Source: Incurvaria masculella
Taxonomy: Eukaryota; Arthropoda; Insecta; Lepidoptera; Incurvariidae
Assembly (NCBI GenBank): GCA_946894095.1
Contig: OX335642.1
Coordinates: forward strand, 28,097,021-28,161,020
Length of the DNA stretch: 64,000 nt
Direction: 5' to 3'
The notes beneath the pieces are model-generated. The model saw only the letters and a list, made by a program, of their open reading frames with translations. It did not search any database and had not been told where the DNA came from. Of this stretch, positions 55,782 through 64,000 are shown piece by piece; the stretch's first letter is position 1, and each line of letters opens with the position of its first letter. Both the position numbers and the translations under genes were made by a program.

Positions 55782-57879
55782 ATGTCTTTGCGATATTATT
55801 TATATAGAAAACGCGGCGGTTGTTATCAGATTAGCCGCTTACGTGATCGGCTGTGGGGGTCGGCGTGTCGGCGCCAATGTACATTGCTTCGCCTGCTTAA
55901 GAGTGTCGTTACTCTAACAATTCATCATACTATGGGTGATAGGTATTTACATGCTCTTAATGTTTTAATATGTTTTTGATTTTTCTTATTCTAATATATG
56001 TTCTGAAAAATTACGTCTGTATGTTTTTATCTTTTTTATTAACATTTAAGATTGGAAAATATCGGCTAATAAATAAAAAAAATGGATTTTTACTAGGAAA
56101 TACAAAATAAAAACACATGGACACAGAATAAAGCCCCGGAAGACGATCTCGCTAGTTTAATTCGCAATCGGCGTGCAAAATTGTGCCTTTACCAATGACA
56201 AATTTTAAAATCTCGGATTCCCGCTGCCTTCACGACAAATCAATCAATCACTGTAAACTAGTTTGTTTGTTCACTGGAAAAAATAATAATACAATGACCA
56301 ACCTAACGAAGTTTCTTGTCGGCTCTTCTTCGCCAGAAGTAATCGAACCGACAGGAAAAAAAAATGACGAATCCGAGTGTGTAATATACATCTAATGGAG
56401 GAAATAAAGAAACTGAAACTGAAACTGAAACAGTTTAAATGGAAAACAGTAACGGCAGTTAGTTCGCCAAATTGATTCGGAAATCTCAGAGCTCTGCATG
56501 TCGATTCCCGACACTCGATTGAACTTACTCTATCCTTAGCAAGTTGACAGACCGTTCTTTGGTATTCTTGAAAACGACAGCAGCGCCCTCGATCCAGCGA
56601 GTAGTAGCGGAATTAATTGCGGGCGAGTTTGGGATCGAACTGTCATCACAATGTATGGAGAAACGTCAGAATCGGTATTCCCGAGGTTATTCAGCTGGAT
56701 TGGAACTGGGTTAGGATCGAGTTACAGTCAATTTCTTTCCAGTTTATAAAGGAGGTACTTTTTGAGACCGGTTGGATTGTTGTATGCAATCAATGTGCGA
56801 TATTTGAATAGCATCCCTGTTACAACACCTATGGAAAATATTGTATGAAATGTGTTTGCATACAACATAACCTCACTTCAATTAATTTAAATTCAAAAAC
56901 TCTAAAAAATTCTAAATCTCACTTCAAATTAAGTAATTCCCTTTATAAGCGGCGCCAGCGGCTGCGCAGAAACAAAACTGAATCAGATTTGGTTACTGCG
57001 TGCGCACCACTGGCGCTTCGAGCACTCAGCTCGTCCCGGCTCCTTTGTCTCAACCTGCCTCGTGTAAAATATTATTTGGAATCCTTACTTATCAACTGAA
57101 TGCATGCTTAATGTCAATGAAAATAACAAAATAAACGGATTAGATATTAATAAATGTTATTTTATGTATGTACTCACATCATTATAATTTTATGCTTCGG
57201 GGCGTAATCAAACAATGTTAGGCAACAATGTCATAGGCATCGGTCTCACGTTCTATCGGATAGGTAAACCATCCCACATTTTTCATATGCCTTTAATTTC
57301 ACATTAAAAGAAATTAAGGCTATGTTTATTAATTATTATTATTAACAATATTTGGATTTAACACACATCTTTCAATTACATAGCCTAGTGAGAAGATATT
57401 TTAAGAAAACTCAATAGTTTATTACTAAGTTGTCAGTACAATGCTTCAACTGTAGGAAAACCAATCGTAATAGGTAATCAAATTATAGCGAAATAAAATT
57501 ATCAACTCCGACAAACAACATAAAACAAAAGCGCGGGAAATGTAAAGAACTTTCTATTTTTGAAGTGAGCGTTGTGTTATGGGTTCGGCAACCGTGCCCT
57601 AATTAAATTCGATCTTCTATCCCTCTCTATTGCACCCGAAAATATGAAACAACCAAGTTTGCTTGAAAAGCGTTGCTTGTCGGACTACTAACTTGCTGCG
57701 ACTCTGTTGCAAACTTTACTTCGGTCTACTAACATGCTATTCGATCGCAAAATCCGAACACAGTTGAACTCAAGAATACCAAATTCAAACGCAACTGGAT
57801 TGAAATTTAGCAATCGATCGACTCGATTGTAAAGTAAATAGAGTGTAGGGAATCGCCATGCTGTTGACTTCACACAGTC
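55782..57879. other. Non-coding stretch
   Basis: Frames at 55782-55979, 56183-56395, 56617-56811 and 56845-57099 show no domain or consistent coding bias. No repeat clearly recognised. Confidence 0.4.
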
Positions 57880-58120
57880 TTAAACGGCGGGACGAGTTAT
57901 CAACACGAACGAAGAATAGCCTAAGAAAAGCCGGACAGACAGGAAACACCAATGTTTGGCCGGATAAGAGCGTGAAACATGTTCGGTTAAACGCCTGGCA
58001 AACCTTAGCCTCCGGGAGATGGAAAGAGAAATAAATCGGAGAATTAAACCATGACCTCTTCTTTTATGAGAACCAACTCCTCGCGCCCCTGAGCTCCGAG
58101 CCTCTAAACACTGCCTCAAT
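57880..58120 (-). mobile_element. tRNA-like SINE, diverged
   Basis: Read downward from 58120, GGCTCGGAGCTCAGGGGCGC is A-box-like, and GGTCATGGTTTAATTCTCC about 50 nt later has a B-box-like GGTTTAATTCT. This parallels the heads at 6738 and 28115. The body differs from the main SINE family. Confidence 0.5.
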
Positions 58121-58396
58121 TTATCTGAGGTTAATCCCGATAACGATATCGCTTTGGTAAATACACATAGATCCGCCGATTTCTCAGATTTGCTGAATAG
58201 AGAAACACGACAAAGAGAAAGTTATCCCCGATCGATTACCCTCAGTAATTTGATTAGAATAATCGCTTTGAGAACTGAAACGGATAAATTGGTTGTTTGA
58301 TATAGACACCGAAGTCGGTTAAATATAATTTTGTGACGAGGTATAAAGCATGGATCCACTGATTATCTGCGTGGTCACCCATTCATCGGCATCAGC

Positions 58397-58800
58397 TCAT
58401 TTATTTAAACCCAAATACTTTTTAGCTTCAGTGCTCCATCTGTGGTCATCTCTGCGACACACGTGGCCTGCCCACTGCCATTTGAGTTTAGCGACCCTAT
58501 GGATAGCGTCAGTGACCTTGGTGCTTTGGCATATCAGCGAAATTGGCTTACGTTCGTGCAGTGAGATGCCGAGCATGGATTTTTCCATTGCCCTTTGGGC
58601 TACTTTGAGCTTTGATGTGGAGACTGCAGAGAAAAGAAGCGTCGGCAAACCACCAGCATGTTGGTCAGACGATATGCGTCAGACAGCAGGTGACAACTGA
58701 CGAAGAAAACAGGAGACCGCACAACTTGGCGAAGTCTGGGGGAGGCCTACGCTGGAAAAAGCTGAAAAAGGAAGAAGAAAATACTTCTTTCTTTAGCTCG
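58397..58800. pseudogene. RTE-type LINE 3' fragment with 5' inversion
   Basis: The minus strand from 58640 to 58397 encodes KLKVAQRAMEKSMLGISLHE, RVAKLKWQWAGHVCRRDDHR and then WSTEAKKYLG. The plus strand from about 58632 encodes KRSVGKPPACWSDDMRQTAG and, after a stop, the GEVWGRPTLEK region. In an intact RTE protein the second piece directly follows the first (..KWQWAGH...W...RPRTGKRSVGRPP.RW.DD). The 5' part has therefore been flipped relative to the 3' part with little loss, the structure made by twin priming during LINE insertion. The copy is severely 5'-truncated and not functional. Confidence 0.75.
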
Positions 58801-59089
58801 TAAATACCTTGTCAGGCCTTAGTTCGACAGCCTTAAAGTATTATATGTCCCCATGTCATTGATTCAATCAATATGTATTTTACATTTCACATAAACCACA
58901 TTAAAGCTGCATGCTTACAAGTAAGTTACTTGTCTAGATCACAAACTAACGTATGTGATTCCTTTTTCATCTAAGATGTGATTGAGATCCTAGATTTCTG
59001 TACTTGCCTATGAAATATCTGTTTGAATGTGTTCAATGAAAGTAATAATAGTAATATTATATAATATAAGTTAATATGTACTCATTCGA
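58801..59089. other. AT-rich non-coding stretch
   Basis: Nothing recognised. An AACCGACTTC-type remnant (CCGAAGTCGGTTAAATA) lies upstream at about 58311-58327. Confidence 0.35.
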
Positions 59090-59562
59090 AGTATTTTCCA
59101 TTATCGTCGATGCATTTTTGCCATTTTAATGCAAGTTCAATTATCCCTTTTCATCCCAAGTTACCATTCGATTGATAATCCCCTCGTGGCTATTCAACAA
59201 GTTCTACCCGATTTTGTTGTTGTTGATCAGTGAGTTCATAGGGTACCCACTTTCTTAGATTTTTATCTTTCTTTTGACGTAAAAAAATCAGTATCATTTT
59301 TTACTTTTGTCGCTGCTAACTCTGCTTCCACTATGGATTTCAATTAATTGTTATCGACTATCGTCTCCAGTCGGCCACGGGGCTCATTGTCGAGATAAAC
59401 ATTTCCAGAACGGAAGGGATCAAACCAAAACACACCATCCGGTCACTTACCTGGTTTATGCATGTCGTTGATATTGCGTGTTATTTTGGTGTCACAACGT
59501 AACTCGTATCTTCTCTCTTGATAACTCGTATTCGATAATAACGCGCCATTTACATTTTTCCA
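59090..59562 (-). pseudogene. mariner transposase relic with large internal deletion
   Basis: Read downward from about 59562: MEKCKWRVIIEYELSREK (N terminus); the APWPTGDDSR region, corresponding to the usual EPRGRPETKVDN linker; ESGYPMNSLINNNKIG out of frame for a KWVPYELTDQQQQNRVE stretch; and INRMVTWDEKG, matching the VTCDEKW region that contains the first catalytic aspartate. Near 59130 the sequence jumps to NGKNASTIMENTSNE, an out-of-frame match for KWQKCIDDNGKYFE at the C terminus. Most of the catalytic domain is deleted, and stops and frameshifts abound. Confidence 0.75.
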
Positions 59563-59770
59563 TGGCCACTTAAACAGCGAAATAAATGACAGATCGAACG
59601 GCAGGAAAACAAATGAACAACAGAATTTTTAGTAAGAAATGTCATAGCTGGATTAATAAATTTAATTTGAATTTGGAATCTTCAGTAGATGAAAAAGATC
59701 CTTTTTCACACTGGCCAGCATTAAAAATCGGTAATTTCATAGGTAAAAACCTTTTTTTTATGCCACCTGA

Positions 59771-59808
59771 CATAGATGGCTAATACCACACAACTACCGT
59801 TATGATAT
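59771..59808 (-). mobile_element. SINE left piece, split by the CR1-like LINE
   Basis: ATAGATGGCTAATACCACAC and AACTACCGTTATGATAT are the end of the tRNA-headed SINE family. The expected continuation TAGCC is found beyond the LINE at about 63321. Confidence 0.8.
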
Positions 59809-62800
59809 CAAATCAAATCAAATCAAAAATAATTTATTCTTCATATACATACACAGTAAGATTTACAACATAAAAGCAGCACAATGAGTAAGCAAGTAGT
59901 AATGAAGAAAAGGGGCCATCTCAGCATAAGTTGCTTTTCACTCGGTGAGCAGCAACGCTGATTTACGTCTGGTCCCTAAAGAAATAAAATAAAAAAACAA
60001 ATCCTTGTAAATATCATATCTGACGAAACGTATTTAAAAAAAAAAAAAAGAGAGAAATAAATAAATAAATAAGCAACACAATACAAAAAAAGAGAAAACC
60101 AAATATCAAAGAGTAAAACATAAAACACATTTGAAGAAAAAGGAAGCAACATTTGCAAACTAGCTAAACAATCTACATTGTCGCTCAATCACTAACTTTG
60201 AGGGTGCTTTGCTGACTTTTAAGAAGCCACGCTTTGCAAGAGCGCTTAAAACCTAAAATGGAAACGTTTTGACGGATTGGTGGTGGAATATTATTCCAAC
60301 ATTTTGTGGCATTATACTTAAAGCAGCCCTCAAACCCAGTACTTACATGCTGCGGCACAATTAGAAGATATGTACTAGCTCGAGTTGGGTACTTATGTCT
60401 ATCTTGAGAAAAACACAACTTCTCAAATAAATATTTAGGTTCTTTGAAATTTATAATTTTGTGTAGTTGACATGCAAAATGCAATTCGCGTCTTGATTTC
60501 ATTTTTAAGATTCCGTTTGCGTTGAATACTGGAGTAATATGTGAGTGTCGAGGAATGGAAAAACAAAATCTAGCACAAGCATTTTGAACCCTTTGAACAG
60601 CCTTTTCGGTTTTTGCTAATAAACGTGGCCCGTAAACTGTGTCGCAGTAATTAAAAGGGGCCAACACAAGTGTTTCTATGAGCAGAACTCTAACTTTTTC
60701 TGTAAGGTATTTTCTTATTCCATATAAAATCCTAAGTCTATAAAAGGCAGTTCGTATTTTTAGATTCAAATGTTCTTGAAACCGCAGTTTTTCATCTAAG
60801 ACAAGCCCTAAATTACGAGATGACTCTACACACTTTATGGGTAAACCTTTCAAAAGTACTTGAGGTGTAAACGATTTTATGCTGCTAACTTGATGTTTGG
60901 TTCCTAATATCATAAAGTTTGATTTCAGAGGGTTTAACACCAAGGTATTGCTATTGGACCAGTCTGAAATTCTCTGTAAGTCTTCGTTTAATCGGCTCAC
61001 CATATATTGTGTGTCCTTTGGATGGGATGAAATGTAGACCTGAGTATCGTCGGCATATAAATGGCATTTGCAGTTCTTTATAACTTGACATAAGTCTGCC
61101 GTATAAATAATAAAGAGCAGTGGGCTGAGAATCGCCCCCTGTGGAACACCTCGGGATATCTGTTGGGGCCTTGAATAATTAATTGTACCATCTTCTCTAT
61201 CACATCCCACTACTTGCTGCCTACCTGTAAGAAAACTGCTGAACCATTTAGTACAATGTTCAGAAACGCCATAGTAAGACAATTTTGCAATTAAGAGTGG
61301 AATGTTCAGGCAATCAAAGGCCCGGGAATAATCCAGTAGCACAAGCATGGTTCCCATTTGTTTGTCAGATGCTGTTATGGAATCATCCAAAACATTCAAC
61401 AGGGCTGTGTTTGTACTGTGGGCGCTACGAAAGCCGGACTGAACAGAAGGGATTACGCCTTGATCCTCCATATAAGCAACCAGCTGTTTCTGAACGACTC
61501 TTTCTATTAATTTGGACAGAACAGGCAGAATACTAATAGGTCTAAGATCTTTTAAATCCGATGCTGTTTTTTTTTTCGGTATTGGCTTCACCAAGGCCGT
61601 CTTCCAAGAATCAGGAAATATGCCATCAAAAAAGGACTTATTTATTATTTCAGTAATAATAGGAAGGGAGTAAGGTAGCGTTAGATTTATCATGTCGGTT
61701 GATATTTCATCTGTCCCGACTGCTCGCGTAGAGATATTATTTAACATTTTAAGAACCTCTGTTTCACTAACTGGTATAACATTAAATATTCGTTCGTTGA
61801 AGGAGTTAGAGAGAAAATAGTTTAGTAAAGCCGGGTCAGCCTGTTCATTACCAGGGATTTGGAGAAAATGATTGTTTATAGCTTCGGGATTTTTTAGATA
61901 GTAGGGTATATCCGTATATCTTGTATCGGTCACTGTGGTCGTGTGTTTAATGTGGTTCCATAGCTTTTTTTGGTTATTGAAATTATTGTTGACATAATGT
62001 GTAAAATATGCAGTCTTTTCATTCCGAATAGCTGTAATAACAAGATTTTTTAGATCTTTGTAATATCGCTTGTGAGTGTCTTTTTTGGTTCGGTTCGACC
62101 GGATTTGAGCTTGATCTCGAAGAGACATCATTTTACGTATTATATAGGTAATCCAAGGATGTGGTTTCGTTTTTATAATTGATCTGCGTATTGGTGCATG
62201 GTTATTAAAAAGAGCTGTAACACATGAATTAAAATCCTGCACCATATTGTTTACATTGTTATTACCAAGTACACGTCCCCACTCCAGTGCTTCAAGGTCG
62301 GAATTGAAACTTTTTGTGTCTATATTAGTGAGAGACCGGTAAGTTATCCATTTTGGCTTAGCCCTGGGTTTTTTTATATCAATTTCCGCTATTACCATGG
62401 CATGATCGCTGAGACAATAATTATGGTAAACATTTACTTTTCTGACGCGATTCGGGACATCAGTGCAGACAAGATCAATGAGGGTGGTCGAGGTCTCTGT
62501 AATTCTAGTAGGTTCAGTAACGATCTGTTCAAGGCTATGGTGATTAAGGAATGTCGCAAAGTTAACCGAGTCAGCAAGCTGTGGCTGGTTCATGTTAATG
62601 TTAAGATCCCCAAGAAGAAATACACAATCGCAATACGGAAACGACGCAATAGATTCGCTCAAGGAATCCGTAGCTAAATCGGCGCACACGGACGAGGGTC
62701 TGTATGCAGTTCCTACGACTAGGCGAACCCCTGCAATTATAACCTCAAGCCACATTTGCTCAAGTCGGCTGGGTGGGTGAGGGAGGACTCGAGCGCGAAT

Positions 62801-63318
62801 ACTGCGCCTCACATAGAACCCTACGCCCCCGCCCCGCGAGCCCCGCGGGATGTGCATGAGGGTATAATTGGGTAGGGCTGGCCCTCGACCTACTGTTTCA
62901 TCAGGTAACCATGTCTCGTTAAGAGCCAAAATATCGGGTTCATATTTTTCTAGAGAATAACTTAGTTCATCCTGCCCCGTGTTTAAAGACCTAATATTGA
63001 GGAGACCTAACGTCAATAACTTTGTCTTATTTGAACTATCCTCTGTGTGTTGTTTTATACATTAACAATAAATTCATAAACCAAGGACGAAGAAATAGTA
63101 CAATAAAAACGGATTTAACTAGAGCAGCTGTATAAACTAGAAATATAATTGAAAATAACTGAAAGTTCTTTTTACGGTATTTACGGCAGTGTGGGATCAA
63201 TAACAGGCAGAACATAAAACTAACTGTACAAGTGATACATAGTAAGTGCGATTGAAAGTATATGTTTAAAAAAATATTTGTTCGGCTATGCAAAGCCAAT
63301 TCATCCTAATTATCATCC
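59809..63318 (-). mobile_element. CR1/Jockey-like LINE with open endonuclease-RT frame
   Basis: A minus-strand non-LTR retrotransposon of about 3.5 kb inserted into a SINE. Its 3' end is a short tandem tail of four TTTGA units (complement of 59808-59827) with no poly(A), as seen in CR1/L2-type elements. A 3' UTR of about 360 bp precedes it. ORF2 occupies 63016-60185. Upstream, only about 300 bp remain before SINE sequence resumes near 63319, so ORF1 is missing: 5' truncation is likely. Only about 2 bp (AT) of possible target duplication is visible. Confidence 0.85.
60185..63016 (-). CDS. Non-LTR retrotransposon ORF2: endonuclease plus reverse transcriptase
   Basis: A 943-residue open frame encoding the enzyme that nicks target DNA and primes reverse transcription from the nick. 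The APE-type endonuclease covers residues about 4-215: LLNIRSLN (5-12), ALNETWL (E34), GDLNIN (D137) and SDH (203-205). The reverse transcriptase covers about 470-740: LRPISILPVLSKLIERV (491-507), QSGFRSAHST (526-535), LLDYSRAFD (D562), GVPQGAILSPLLF (624-636) and YADDTQVY (D656, D657). The C terminus holds CFKYNATKCWNNIPPPIR, typical of CR1/Jockey-group proteins; no RNase H was seen. All catalytic residues I can place are intact. The first codon at 63016 is TTG. The frame is open upstream to a stop at 63062-63064 with no ATG, and the first in-frame Met is residue 54, inside the endonuclease. The natural start was probably lost. Confidence 0.92.
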   Translation of the reverse strand: MTLGLLNIRSLNTGQDELSYSLEKYEPDILALNETWLPDETVGRGPALPNYTLMHIPRGSRGGGVGFYVRRSIRARVLPHPPSRLEQMWLEVIIAGVRLVVGTAYRPSSVCADLATDSLSESIASFPYCDCVFLLGDLNINMNQPQLADSVNFATFLNHHSLEQIVTEPTRITETSTTLIDLVCTDVPNRVRKVNVYHNYCLSDHAMVIAEIDIKKPRAKPKWITYRSLTNIDTKSFNSDLEALEWGRVLGNNNVNNMVQDFNSCVTALFNNHAPIRRSIIKTKPHPWITYIIRKMMSLRDQAQIRSNRTKKDTHKRYYKDLKNLVITAIRNEKTAYFTHYVNNNFNNQKKLWNHIKHTTTVTDTRYTDIPYYLKNPEAINNHFLQIPGNEQADPALLNYFLSNSFNERIFNVIPVSETEVLKMLNNISTRAVGTDEISTDMINLTLPYSLPIITEIINKSFFDGIFPDSWKTALVKPIPKKKTASDLKDLRPISILPVLSKLIERVVQKQLVAYMEDQGVIPSVQSGFRSAHSTNTALLNVLDDSITASDKQMGTMLVLLDYSRAFDCLNIPLLIAKLSYYGVSEHCTKWFSSFLTGRQQVVGCDREDGTINYSRPQQISRGVPQGAILSPLLFIIYTADLCQVIKNCKCHLYADDTQVYISSHPKDTQYMVSRLNEDLQRISDWSNSNTLVLNPLKSNFMILGTKHQVSSIKSFTPQVLLKGLPIKCVESSRNLGLVLDEKLRFQEHLNLKIRTAFYRLRILYGIRKYLTEKVRVLLIETLVLAPFNYCDTVYGPRLLAKTEKAVQRVQNACARFCFSIPRHSHITPVFNANGILKMKSRRELHFACQLHKIINFKEPKYLFEKLCFSQDRHKYPTRASTYLLIVPQHVSTGFEGCFKYNATKCWNNIPPPIRQNVSILGFKRSCKAWLLKSQQSTLKVSD

Positions 63319-63657
63319 AATTAGCCTAATTCATCACATGTGATGCCATGCCAGGACCTTCCCTTTATGAGCACGGCTACATTGAACTGGGTACAAAACA
63401 CGGACAATTTTTCATTGCCGCTGCATTTTTTCATCCAATGCGATGGTACCGAACCGGGACGGGCTTAAACCCTACCACCTAAGTAGGGGAAGGGGACCTA
63501 CAGTTTTTACATGGCTTCCGAACCATGGAGCAGCTCGCATTCGTGACGAAATGCACTTATCGAACTCTGAAAGATAAAGAAAGTGTTGCATTGAACCCAG
63601 ACTTCTGGAACGCTAGGCCAGTCCCCGCGTCACTAGGCTACGAGTCGCTCAAATGCG
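63319..63657 (-). mobile_element. SINE right piece with tRNA head, split by the LINE
   Basis: From 63657 downward, CTCGTAGCCTAGTGACGCGG is the A-box region and TGGGTTCAATG is a degenerate B box. The body continues with TTCGTCACGAATGCGAGCTG, TGTAAAAACTGTAGGTCC, AGGTGGTAGGGTTTAAGCC, CAATGTAGCCGTGCTCATAA and GGTCCTGGCATGGCATCAC. The copy is collinear with 45248-45590 and completed by 59771-59808. Confidence 0.82.
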
Positions 63658-63718
63658 AGCACCTAATACATGAAACTCGTATTTTGCTTGCATTGAAATT
63701 TTAATATCAGAGCGTATA

Positions 63719-64000
63719 CATACTATGATCAAAAAGTTCCGGGAAGTAATAAATAAAAAAAAATGTGTTCATTTTCGGATACATTTATTTTATCACCTTC
63801 AAAATAACAACCGTCTGAAGCGATGCACATACGCCAACGCTTAACCCATTCTTCCATACACTTTTGATAGTCCGGTGAAGGAATGGCTTTCAATGCCTTC
63901 GTCGCATTTTCTTTTATTTCATCGATGCTCGAACATCTCTTTCCACGAAGGGGTAATTTAAGTTTTGAGAACAGGAAAAGTCACATGGTGCCATATCCGG
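63719..64000 (-). pseudogene. mariner-type transposase, C-terminal part, cut by window end
   Basis: The minus strand enters at 64000 with PDMAPCDF, which holds the third catalytic aspartate of the DD34D triad. It then needs a one-base shift in a T run (63976-63979) before FLFSKLKLPLRGKRCSSIDE, IKENATKALKAIPSPDYQKC and RWRMCIASDGCYFEGDKINV. No stop interrupts the rest until past EHIFF. The left end near 63719 should hold a terminal inverted repeat (ATGATCAAAAAGTTCCGGG). The part visible has only one disabling lesion, so the copy is relatively young. N terminus and left catalytic residues lie outside the window. Confidence 0.85.

Noticed and set aside
61285..62780. Plus-strand frames at 61285-61536, 62402-62677 and 62592-62780
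   Set aside because: Antisense shadows of the LINE ORF2.

Overview
The window looks like repeat-rich DNA from a lepidopteran (moth or butterfly) nuclear genome. The evidence is indirect. There are interspersed repeat families that I know from moths and butterflies, such as the element ending in GTCCGACTCGCAC-TTGGCCGG and the AACCGACTTC repeat. There are tRNA-headed SINEs, mariner, RTE-like and CR1/Jockey-like LINE relics, and a short (TTAGG)8 array of the insect telomere motif. I found no bacterial operon, no rRNA gene, no functional tRNA and no convincing complete host gene. Almost every long reading frame belongs to a mobile element.

Layout. Positions 1-7.2 kb hold three copies of a Helitron-like non-autonomous repeat, a dead mariner, the 3' end of an RTE-type LINE and a SINE. 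At 7.2-9.1 kb is a clean LINE insertion on the minus strand: 10-bp target duplications, a 22-nt poly(A), an intact Gag-like ORF1 and no ORF2. From 9.1 to 29.5 kb the sequence is mostly AT-rich non-coding DNA with SINE, LINE and MITE fragments, a (TTAGG)8 array, two SINE heads resembling 5S rRNA, a tRNA-Leu-like relic, one possible host exon (19459-19597) and a GC-rich island (about 25.0-26.3 kb).

The dominant structure is at 29613-42787. Two 3,380-bp direct repeats, apparently identical, begin TG and end CA and enclose 6,415 bp. The whole is flanked by the 4-bp duplication CGTT. It is a recent LTR-retrotransposon insertion with very long LTRs, and I can recognise no gag or pol reading frame in it. 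It resembles the large non-autonomous (LARD-like) class. It is G-rich on the plus strand, carries a 19-nt G run and split an older AACCGACTTC repeat in two.

From 42.8 to 59.8 kb there are more SINEs, a second copy of a TIR MITE, a pair of related small ORFs (45.8-46.3 kb), an 86-bp satellite (52.6-53.35 kb), an RTE fragment with a 5' inversion (58.4-58.8 kb) and an internally deleted mariner. At 59.8-63.3 kb a CR1/Jockey-like LINE with an open 943-residue endonuclease-reverse transcriptase frame sits inside, and splits, a tRNA-headed SINE. The window ends in another mariner transposase fragment.

The genes do not form a pathway. They are layers of transposable elements: LINEs that may supply enzymes in trans, SINEs and an ORF1-only LINE that would depend on them, and a non-autonomous LTR element that would need gag-pol from elsewhere. 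Family names come from motif recognition by eye; no database search was run.
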